Shown: one piece after another, positions 12,501 through 24,500 of the stretch
Layout: each line of letters opens with the position of its first letter
Position numbering within the stretch: position 1 is the first letter of the stretch
Source of the DNA: Alentia gelatinosa
Taxonomy: Eukaryota; Annelida; Polychaeta; Phyllodocida; Polynoidae
Assembly (NCBI GenBank): GCA_950022655.1
Contig: OX465580.1
Coordinates: 248,001 to 312,000 of the forward strand
Length of the DNA stretch: 64,000 bases
Reading direction: 5' to 3'
Translations under genes and position numbers: made by a program
Notes under the pieces: generated by a model
Told to the model about the DNA's origin: nothing
Seen by the model: the letters and a program-made list of their open reading frames with translations, nothing else
The model's database searches: none

Positions 12501-15500
12501 TCGTACCAAGTATGAAGACAATCGGACCCACCGTCTCGAAGATATTGACGTTTGAATTTGAAACATCGGCTATCAATCGGATATCGTACAAGCACTCTCC
12601 TAGCAGATCTTTCGCGGTAAAGAGCGCGGAATCTCTGCTGGGAGAGTGAAGTAATCGCAGAGTGATGGCAGAGCTACACTGGCCACCAGGCTTTACTGTC
12701 TGTGACTTACAATTTCAGGAATAGAAAACAGGATCAAGCCAAACTTCAGGAATCCATGGCACTTCTTCCTAAAGCAGGTGCGTGCTATTGTTTTGAATGA
12801 TTTTGTGATATCAGACTGGATAATAGCTTTGCTTGCCTGGTTAAATAAAGTTAATGAATTATTCAGTGCAAAAAAATACAATTTGTGGAATTATCTTAGA
12901 GCACCCATTACATTGAGCATTTGGACCAGTTGTTAGTTTAATGCCTAATGTAGGGTAATGCAATGGTAGCAATGGCAGTCATGCACCTTGTTAATGATCT
13001 TTTTACACATTGAGACAATGGTCGACTAACTATAGTTGTCTTTTTTTAAATTTTAGTAAGGCGTTTGGCCGGGTACATAGACCCAGTGTAACAGGACCCA
13101 ATGTACTAGAGTCGGCAGCACCTTGTCCTTGTGCATCTAATCATGCAGGCATTTCCCAGGGGAGCATTCCTGGTCTCTTATTATTCAACTGTTTTATTGA
13201 TGAAATTCAGGATATACCCTTTTGTGTGATCATTTTTTACGCTGATGATCTTGTTTTATATAGTAATGATAAAACTGTTAAAGATGGTTACTTTAGATTT
13301 AGAGCCTACTGAAAATAGGATTTGTACAAAATCCTAGTAGATACCTCCAAAATAAATACAAACTTTTAAAAAAAAAAAAGAAAAAAAGATTGCAACATGA
13401 TGCTTATTTTCTCTCTGATTGGTGAAATAATAATTCCATATTTTGATCTCCAACTCAACTGAGAAATCAAGATGAGGCTATTGCGGATAATCCTGTTTTG
13501 ACCCTCGTAATAGAAATGAATAGAAAAGACAACTATATTTGAAGCGGCGCCGTACAAGTCATTACAAACACAACCTCTTTAATAGTGTGCGTTGATTATT
13601 CTCTATGTAGAGTGCCCTCAACAGTCTGTTCAGATATCCCAGATATGAGATGGCTAGACTGATTAATTAACCAGCTAACAGGGTAAGATGACCACAGGAC
13701 AGGACAAATAGTCTAATTCAAAGATCGTTTTGAGGTGATATTATGTGATTGATTTCAATGTTTAGTAGCGCCTCCCAATGTTATTCAGAAATGTAGGATC
13801 TAAAAACCATTAGGATAATCATATAAGCACAACCAAACAATCCAATAAACAAAAGATTCCGTCGCATGGAAGCCATATATATACTTTCAAGATTATATTC
13901 AGGTCAATGCATTTTGCTACCAGGTATACTACACTAATAAGTTTGATATTGTCAGGTATTGATAACTTATTGCATTGTGTGCGCTGTACCTGTTAGTTGT
14001 TTGCCTTTCTTTGCTTCTTCACTTGTTGCCTCAACCTTCCTGGTAGGCTTCAGGACTTCCACCCTTCTCTCTTAAATAGTGAAATACAAATATGGAAGGG
14101 ATTGGCATTGAACATATAGATTCAGCTGCATTATTAATAACCGGAATATAGTCAGTGGCAAATAGGAATTCAGATATCTCAAATATGAATAGATAATGTT
14201 GAAATTCCAATTCACACCTGTTGGTTTTAAGTCGCCATCTTCATCACTTGATGACGAATCGAATATCACTGCAGTGGAATCTGCAACAAGGGAATTCTAT
14301 TAGTGGTGGGCGTCTGGTCAAAGTATGCAGAATAACAGAATTCATTATCCACCTAATACAAAGTGCCCATAGGAAACACATAGGGAGGGCGTATGGACAT
14401 ACCCAGTGCATACAGATATATTACTATATACCTACTATAGTAACTAACGTAAATACCACACGTTGCTATATATACGGTAACTACGGTTTCGGCACTGCCG
14501 TGTAGTAACGGACGTTACGCCCAAGGTCTTAATGGATGGATAATGGCGGGCAGATTTGAGCAGCACCTCGATTCGACCGTTGACATCGCGATATACGGCA
14601 AAATACAACAAATACACACACCTAACCACATATAATCCTGCTAAAATCCGTCAATACATAGAATAAGCATGAATAACCGTAAATAAACGGTTCACTAACC
14701 TTGTCGACCCATGGAAAATGTAACTCGATGGATCGTATGACATCAACTTGATCGACTTGATCAAGATGAAACTGACAGTGTGGCCACAGCTCTCCGCAGT
14801 CAACGGAAATATCCATAATAAAGAGTGTTCATCTCCTTCCAGTGTTTTGAGTGATGAGTGTTTTGAGTGATCAGTGTTTTGAGTGATCAGTGTCTTGAGT
14901 TTGACGTTGTTATTCTTAATATATGAATCTGAACGTAATGCGTGCGTGTTGATATCCTAGCCACCGTGATTTGCAACATCCAAAATGCGACGTTGGCAAT
15001 GATGACGTCAGACTTTGAAGGTACTCTCCAAACATAGATTCTGAGCTTTTAACCGACTTCCACTACGTCTTTGGGTTGGAGCAGAGATTAGTAGGCACAA
15101 GCGCCACATAAATTCTGCTAGGAGTGCGTTGAAGTCACACTGCACCGCTTAGTTCCCGTCGGAGATTTAAAGGTAGTATAGAAACCTATGTTACGCATTG
15201 ACCATTGGGTGCCCAAAATGGATTAAAAACGACTCCTACGGCTTAAATAGGGTAAATATCTATTGTGTTTTTGAGATATATAGTAATAAAGAAACAGTAT
15301 GCCTGTGTCCGTAAGTTTCCGGTTCCTCAAACAATTGTTTCTCTGGAGGTTTCAACCTCGGTCTAAAGACCTCGGTTGAGACCTCCGGCGAAACAATTTC
15401 GGAATCCGGAAACTTACTCCACAGGAATCCTGTTTCTATATATTACTGTATGCTCAGGGGGGCACATACGGAAAAATAGTACATATGGTAAAATAGACCA

Positions 15501-18500
15501 TAACTAAAACGAACTGATATCAATATGCTACTTGTCCAGAAAAGGTGGATGATAAATCCAATATAGACTGGTTTCAGATACAAGCGGTTGTATGCTCCTT
15601 GGAGTTGACCCTGTCCAATATACTCGCATGTGCTCGGATATAACTTCACATAAACCCCTCGGAGTATACGGCCGCTCGTATCTGAAACCAGTCAATATTG
15701 TGTATTTATGTATATACATACAATCATTATTTATCTATTGATACATCTATATTGATATTTGTATTACTTGGGACGACATTTAAAAACGCCCAGTGAGGGT
15801 GAACTGAAGAGCTTCTTTCTGAATATTAAAAAAGAAATAGATATTTTCTATCAGTATACAATATGGGTCTTTCAAATGAGAGACTTATACACACATTGTG
15901 CCTCCTTCTATGTGCGTAACAGGCTATAAATGAAGAATTTATGATAATACCTGAAACGGACAAATTTAAACTACCAATAAAAAGGACTTGTCAGAACTGT
16001 TTCATGGCTTGCATTGCAACTGACTAGATAATGTAGATGTATACAGTACCATGAATGCTCTGCACCCCCATTACCCACTTCTGCTTATTGAAAAGCATCT
16101 ATCCTGGCTACAACCATTGGTAGCTTGTGGTACAACTACCTACAGAGGTTTGGTAGCGTGCGTTGCAACTACAAATAGGGAATTAATAGCTGCGGTTCAG
16201 GTGGCTTGTGTTTCAACTACCACTACTTATATTTACAGTATACAAGGCTATAAACATATGTATCTCATAGGAATAGTCTGCATGACAGAGTGACGGGTGC
16301 ACGCGTGCCTCTACTGCTCCGGAAAAACTGACCAAGATATAGAGAACTCTTGCTGCTAAACTTACTTACTCGCGAAGAAGTTGTTAGAGAAAGGTTGGTG
16401 AACATATAGGAGTAGTTACCACTGAAAACAACAAAGGTAAGATTGTTTAAATTCCGATTTAAATACTTACCTACTGGGTGATAGTGGTGCATACATTGAG
16501 AGACCGTGCAATCAACTATGGCGTACCAGTTGGCTGCCTAAGCGGTCGACGACCTTAAAAACCGTCCTAAAACAAAAACAATAGCGGGATCAGTAGTCGA
16601 AGATGACTCTAACTTGGGGAAAATTGCTTCAACTTTGGATTACTTAGTAAGCTCCGCTAAAAAGACCGAAGTAAAACTTGAAGCATTGGAGGAAATCAAA
16701 ACTACACTAGAAGATGGGCAAACGGATGTAAGTGAACTTCGGGAGGAAAACAAAAAACTAAAGCTTGAGTTGAAATCTATCAAATCCCGTCTTGATAAAC
16801 TAGAGCTAAATCAACAAGCAACAACTATCCAGTTAGCAAGTTGCAACGAAAAAATCCTGACCGTAGACCACAATAGCCGAAAGAAAAACCTGTTAATCGA
16901 AGGAGTGGAAGTAACTAAAGACGAAAATCCCTTTGCCATAGCCTTCGACATTTTTTCTCGCATCGACAGCTCATTGACCCCTGAAGACCTAGATATTGCC
17001 TATAGGGTTGGCACGCCTGGCCGCACCAATCGACCCCTCGTGGCTGTGTTCGTAAAGGTCTCCAAAAGGGATCGTCTGCTGAGGGGCAAAAGCAAACTCC
17101 GAAAGTATCCAGACCTAGCGAAAATCTATGTCTCCGAGGACACTAATCCAGAGATTCGAGCGCAAAAGTCGGATGTGAGGGCAGTTGTAAAATTAGCCGA
17201 AAAACTCAGTGTTAACTTAAAAACTAGAGGAAGAGGAGTGGTGCATCAAGGCCGCTACTACCCACATAACGCTCTAAAAAGGCTTCCAACAGAAATTAGC
17301 ATCGAAAAGTGCAAGACAAAAACCACCCCGCAATTTGTTGCGTTTCATAGCCAGCACGCCCCGTTCTCAAATATGTACCCGGCTACGGTTACACTGGAAG
17401 GCTATGACTTTCCCTCGGTAGAGCACGCCTTTTGCTTTAAAAAAGCCGAATTTGCGAATGCTCCCGACATAGCGATGCAGGTAATAGGCGAGAAGGACCC
17501 ATATGCAGTCAAGCGTGCAACAAGTCCTTGACACAAAAGAATGGCAGGCTGTAGCCGAGGATCAATTGAGGCAACTAAATTACCTCAAGTACGAGCAAAA
17601 TCAAGACCTGAAGCTCAAACTATTAGAGACCGGCAATAGGAAGCTATATGAGGCCACTTTAGACACGCACTGGGGTACTGGGTGCAACCTCCACTCCAAT
17701 GAATTGCACCTAGGCACATTCCGTGGTTCTAACACTACAGGGGCAATCCTCGTCGAACTCAGAGCCGAACTGAGAAGAGGAACCATATCTGAAGACTCAG
17801 ACGACAACACTATACCTGCAGATGAAGCTGTAAACCGACAACCTGAGCCAGAAATACAAGTAGAGCAAGGGGTTCAAGCCCAGAAAGACCCAGTACTACA
17901 GGAACAACAAAAAATCGACCAAGAGCAAGCAACGGTAGCGGTACCTCAGGATAAATAAGATTGTGTCTGCAACTTATTTACTGTTACCACTGAACACTTA
18001 TACCTATTGTATTACAAAGTCAAGATTGTGTTTGCAACTAGACTTTTGTGATATAGCATTTTTTTTGGTGATACCTAGAGGCTGTGTTCATATTGAAACT
18101 GACATTGGCATCACTGTGCTTTATTGATAAGATTGTGTCTGCAACTTATCACTGGGCTTTGCTTTTGGTTTGATAAGATTGTGTTTGCAACTTTTCATTG
18201 CCCATACCAGGTTAATAGAGAAAATTGAGATGAAGGCTATAGTTATAAGAGACTCCAGGGCTTATGCCATAAAACCAAATATGATTAAGCATACTATGGT
18301 TAATTTCGATATCTATGCTTTTTCAGGTATGGGTTACCAGGAATTATCTCCACATGTTGTTCAACTGGCAAATAACTTAAGCCCAGACATTGTGTTGATT
18401 CTGGCAGGTATTTGCGACCTGACCTACAAAAACTCTCTGACTAAAAAGGTGTTTCTTAAGAATGATAATGTAGATGAGTTGGTTGCTTAAATCATGTGGA

Positions 18501-21500
18501 AGGTCACAAATCTTTACTCCGAGATCTGGAAAAACACAGCAATTCGCGCTTTATTCCTGCCAGTGATAGGGATGAATCTGAGCAAATACAACACCAGACC
18601 CAAGGGAAGACATCTTCTGACTGACCCTAAAGAAGAAAGATTAGACCAAGAGGACCCTCAACAAGTGAGCTTAAACTTGGCCGTAGTGAAGCTCAACAAC
18701 GAACTTTCAACGTTTAATCATACCAACACGATGCCCACCCCATGGATTGCCTCCCCATTTCATAAGAGTATGGGGAAAGGCAGAATGACGCATCGATACG
18801 AAAGACTATACGATGGCTGCCATCTTACCTCTGAGGCTACAGAAACGATGATTTACACAATAGACCGTTGCCTATACACCAAACTGTGGGACACTTATAA
18901 ATATTAACTATTTCCAGCACTGTTATAATTACATTGGGGGCATTCAGAGGCCAAATTGTGTCTAATCTTGAAGTTGCAATGTCAAGTTATGACATTGAGA
19001 TTATTCAATTTACTTTTTTTCGTTTCATTTCATTCATTCACAAATATGTAATCAAAGAGAAATGTGGTAAGAAATTTCTAGATAGAATCAACCACACTGT
19101 TATTCAATGTTGAAGGTACAGGATGTAGACTCATTAAAAGGCCTTAAGTTAACTAGTATAAATGTTTGGAGTCTTTTTCCTAATTTAGGAAATGTTGCTA
19201 TACTAGCGAACAAATTTGACATTATTATGGTTTCAGAAAGTTGGATGGACCCAAAAATACCAAACTCTCTTATTAAGATAGAAGGATACCAAACAATTCG
19301 TTTAGATAGAAGACCGTTTGTTAACAAGAAAGGTGGTGGATTGGTGGTTTATATAAAGAATGGGATACAATATGAGTATAGAACAGTAAATTCTACTATT
19401 ACGCCGGATTATGAATTAATAACTATTGAAATTATATATGGAACAAGTAAATATATCATAATAAATGCATATAAACCACCACAAGTTAATCCAAGCATAT
19501 TTTATGATGAATTGACTAATATCATAAGTCAAGTTAAGGTAAACCGGAAAATTATTATTATGGGAGATGTAAATGTAGACATCTCTGACCGTTCGCTCAA
19601 AAAGAACCATGTAGATAAATTTTGTAATAACAACTATTTGCGACAACTGGTTGACTCTCCTACTAGAATTACTCCGGTATCTAGTACGATAATCGACCAT
19701 ATTTATACTAATTGTCAAAACATATCAGCTTCTGGGGTCTTAGAGTATGTCATTAAAGACCATCTTCCGGTCTATCTAATATTAAAAGGAGATTAAAGCC
19801 AGATCTTATAAGAGATTTGACCGTGAAAATTTTATACATAATTATTTAAGTTCCTCATGGAACGGCTATGAAATTACAAAGGACCCCAACTGGCTATGGG
19901 AAAAAATGTTGAAAAATATCAATGAAGCACTGCATAAAACAGCACCAATCAAAGAATTTTATGTAACAAAACAAAAACCACCGTGGCTAAATAATGACAT
20001 ATTGGACTCGATAAAAACATGAGATTACTTTTACAAAAAGGCCCATTGTTCAAATAACGAAGACGAATGGAGAATAGCAAATTACCACAGAAACCGAACT
20101 CAATCGTTAATTAGGTACCATAAACAATTGTTGATAGATAACCTTATCACAAATCACGAAGGTGATACTAAAAAGTTTTGGAGAGGCATTAGAACAGTAA
20201 TACCCAAAGAGGAAACCTCAAAAATTGGAGACATTATACATGAAAATACAAACAATATTTTACCGAAAGATGATAGGGCAGACTATATTAATACATACTT
20301 TGCAAACATAGGTCAACTACTGGCTAGTAAGATACAAAAAAACAAGATTGATAAACCACCCTTTAAAACGAGGGACATAGACTTCAGTCTAATGGAAGAT
20401 GAAATAACTATTAAAGAGATTGTGGATGCAATCAAGGACACTAATTTTAATAAATCCTCTTGTATTATGTACGTAAGATCATCAATTCTAAAAGTGGCTT
20501 TCCTAGCAGCATTAGACAAACTATATATTTTATTTAATGCTATAGTTAAACAAAATGTTATTCCACAGACCTGGAAATCATCAACAGTTATTCCAATCCC
20601 TAAAAAGGGAAATATAAAAATGGTCAATAATTTAAGGCCCATAAGCCTATTACCACTGCCCAGTAAATTATTAGAGAAAGTTGTAAATAAAAGACTACAA
20701 AACTACCTGGAATCAAATAACCACCTATCAGAATCTCAACATGGCTTTCGTAAGAATAGATCGACACACACCGCAATTAGTACTTATTTATCCACTATTT
20801 ACAATAAATTAAATAATGATACCAATCCAGTTACCGTCTTCTTAGACTTTAAGAAGGCGTTTGATACAGTTTCCCACGACCTTATGATACATAAATTATA
20901 CGATATAGGATTAGCCTATAACACATGTTTATTTTTTAAGGAATATCTAACCAACCGAGTACAGAGAACTAACTTGAATGACCAACTATCTAAACCTGAA
21001 TCTATCACATATGGAATACCCCAAGGTTCAGTACTAGGTCCTACTCTCTTTTTAATTTATATAAACAATTTAGCTTCCTTTTTAGATAACCAACCATGTA
21101 TTTTATCCTTATACGCAGATGATACCACTATAACTACTAAAAACCTTGAGGATATGAAGAAAATTCTATCTAAAATCCAAGATTGGTGTGTCCAAAATAT
21201 ACTAACTATAAATGAAAAAAAACGCAGATACTATTCTTTAACAAAAAACAACGAGAGCAAAATCCCCCTAATAACCCAATAATTAGTTTAAACAACCATG
21301 AATTGACAACGGTGAGAGACTATAACTATTTAGGCCTTACAGTAGACTCTAACCTTACATTTACTACCCATAGAAATAATTGCAAAAAGAGGATTTATGA
21401 TAAGTTGTTTTTGTTAAAAAAAGTTAGAAAAATGATTACTCCAGAGGTGGCACTATATATATATAAAAGTTTCGTACTGCCATATTTTGATTACTGTGAT

Positions 21501-24500
21501 TATGTGTATGAACCCCCGACACAGGCTATAAAGAATGAACTCCAACTGATTCAAAATAAATTCCTAAGAGTGGTTTATTGTGTGAAACTAGCCCCTAACC
21601 CTATATTAGATACAACACAAATGCATAACAGGGTAAATCTAAAATATCTTGTGGACCGCAGGAATATACACCTATTGTATTATACGTATAACCTATTACA
21701 GAATGATGAGTTATTGGATAAAAGAAACCTCCCAACAAGGAGAAATACTGGCTGAAGGTTCTTAGAACCCAAGGCTAACTACAATGGCTATAACAACTCA
21801 TTTTATGTCCGAGGAGTTAAATTATGGAATTTACTACAGCCTAATTATACGAATATACTTACCAAGAAGGAATTTAAAACACAGATAAAATTCAACTATC
21901 CTGAATGTCTATATCAGATCCAATATACATAATCCAGTCTGATTGTGACTGCAACAGTCATCAAATATATACCACACTCACTCAAGATATATATATAACC
22001 TAGTCCGATTGTGATTGCAACAGACAAACCCGCAGACCGAGTACTCCCTTAACCTTGGCCGTTTGTGAATGCAACAGCCATACCAAACTAGTATTACCTG
22101 AATAATATAAAGGAGAAATATATACAAATATATGAATAATATATATTACATGCCTAAATATAATAAGCAGCAACTGATCTATCTGTTTTGTTTTCTGGTT
22201 TACTGATTGCAATTGTGAGGGATTTTCCATAAAAGACTATGATGAATGTCTACTGATGATTAGGACAATATGTAAAATTATTCAGTACTGGTATATAGGC
22301 GTAAGACATATCTTTTGGAAAGATATTGTGTCGCTCTATGTAGATAATTGTTCCACTATGTACAAGTTGTTGGTATAAAAATACTTTTGTGTCTGAAGAT
22401 TGCTATTGACAAAATCTCCCGACTGTGACTCAATACTAGACAAGCCATCAATTACCAATCTTGATGTAAGGCGGTTATTCATTGCATATCAACCATCTCA
22501 TTATCCGATTAAAGGTTAAAACAACATAGTTAAAAGTGGAAATGAATGTATATCTATCACTATGTGAGAAGATATGAGATTTCTCTACCGCAAGAGGGCC
22601 CGGATGGAAGAACGGCAGTGTTGCCGAATCCGGTGATATCAGAATGTAAAATGCATTTTCCCTAATAAAAAATGTCAACAAAAAAATATAAAAAAAAATC
22701 TTTACAATCCCCTGAGGTATATAGATATTATGTGAGTACCTCGTAATCTATACATACCTGTATATGTAGGTATGTGATGCTTATACATATATTACTGATA
22801 CAAAGTACACTACACCAATTACCTTGGTCAAATTACTCGTGGCTATAGGCAGAAAAAACACAGAACTTTATTAACATAAGTTAGAAATTATTAACAAGGC
22901 AAACAATGTCCAGAGTCCAACACTAGTGTGTGGGTGGCCTCAATGACCATAGTGCTCTATAAATAGACGCTAACACCAACGGTGCCACCTTGCGGTTAAT
23001 GTCGGCAGTATTTCCCTCTGGCGTCTTTGATAGAAATATAACACCTTAATGCTAATATTATAGTATTCATTTATCAAGTGACTTCCACACAGAAAACCCA
23101 TCATAATAGTACCTTTATTAGTTGATATCCTAGGTAGGTAGGTTTCACTTTAATTGAGATATGTAACACTTTTATTCTGTTATTGTCAATGGGTTATTTA
23201 TTATCACATGTAGTACAAGTTATGTGTATTCAACCTGCCAGGAATTGTAGTGAATCCTAAACTATAAAACATACCACGTCCGTGTGTATGAGATTAATTC
23301 AGTACTGACCTGCACTGAAATATCACCCACAGTCTTTGCTTGTTCTTGATGGCAAGATCATCAATGACACGTCTTCACCCCACATAACATTGTTATGCCT
23401 GATGTTTACAGAGTTCCACTGGTTTTTAACCATACGTTGGGATGTACCTACACCTTCTACAGGGACTGGTGATGCAAATGACAGTTTGAAAAATGATATC
23501 AGAAAAGCGGTAAAGTATTTGTTATGGATCATATACAGAAGACACCTACCATTACCTTCTTATGAAATAATCTATCAAATGCTTTGACTCACTGATAGAG
23601 TTAAATATAATTATGAAACTATGTGGCCACATTTCATAAGAGTCTTCACATGTGATGTATGCATCATATTAAGAATTTGGCGTCTTTGTCAGTATAATAC
23701 TTAACCTGGCATGACACTTGTGTATGAGGCCAGTTCATCCACGACGACAAGCATTTTCCCTTACAATCACCCCACAAGCTCCCCTCTATACAACCCCACC
23801 TCCAGTTACACCACACCTCCAGCCAACCTCTTCCTTCACTCAATACACAGATACTATTTGTTTCACCAAATTATACCTTTTGCATCTCTATATATAATAA
23901 TGCCAGAAGTATTAATTCAGTGTGAAATCATCTCTACAATTGTTAAATTGCTTGAATCTTTTGCTATAATGAATAATCTGCATTACCTTGAGTATATTTC
24001 TTGTAGGTTCTGGAGTTGTTTGAGGACATGTTTAACCCTCAGGATGTAAATGTGAACATCTCTTATATGTGGTAAGTCTATTCAACATGAATATGGAAAT
24101 TATCAAAATAAATACTGCTCATATTTCAATGTTATATACTATCCTGACACTGATCTGACGCACTGTATTTTGCAGTCCACTGAGAAAGGTGATATTCCTG
24201 GACATCACATGTCAGCAGTCACTGAAGAGAGACGATATAACCACTGTACTTGATGGAGCTTCCGCCAAGCTGTCAATACAGCTTAATCTGATCAAACATA
24301 GGGGTGAATATCTAGATGAATCAAATTATCTTTACTTTTTATTCTTTTTAACTCAGTGGATTGAACCAACACGGTGTCTTGGCCTTTATCAGACGAGAAT
24401 TGGGCCTCGTCTTACTCTCATATTGTCCAGGGGATGAATGACTCCTAGCTTTATCAGATGAGACCTGTCATAGGAAAGCTAAACGACCCTCAGGGCTGTT

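Larger units (their letters stand above)
16518..22076 (+). mobile_element. Near full-length, degraded LINE (CR1/L2-like) with NADAR ORF1, esterase ORF and EN-RT ORF2
   Basis: Order on the plus strand: ORF1 (coiled coil, RRM-like, NADAR) 16518-17958; spacer with four GATTGTGNNTGCAAC motifs; SGNH-type esterase ORF 18230-18907; apurinic-type endonuclease 19107-19796; RT and C-terminal region to 21932; a 3' region with three more copies of the motif to ~22075. Stops and frameshifts interrupt ORF1, the esterase ORF and ORF2, so this copy is not autonomous. The exact 5' and 3' ends were not defined. No poly(A) tail is obvious. It sits sense in intron 7. Confidence 0.85.
12778..23462 (+). other. Intron 7, 10.7 kb, rich in retroelements
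   Basis: A large intron holding an RT relic (13010-13312), palindromes (15280-15460, 15559-15699), a LINE (16518-22076) and otherwise unrecognised AT-rich sequence (13320-14840, 15700-16500, 22080-23462). A 16-bp tandem (AGTGTTTTGAGTGATC, about four units) lies at 14841-14900. Confidence 0.6.

Noticed and set aside
23336..23587. An 83-codon open frame as a whole gene
   Set aside because: Only its middle part (23463-23509) has splice borders in the phase required by the receptor gene. The flanks show no recognisable domain.
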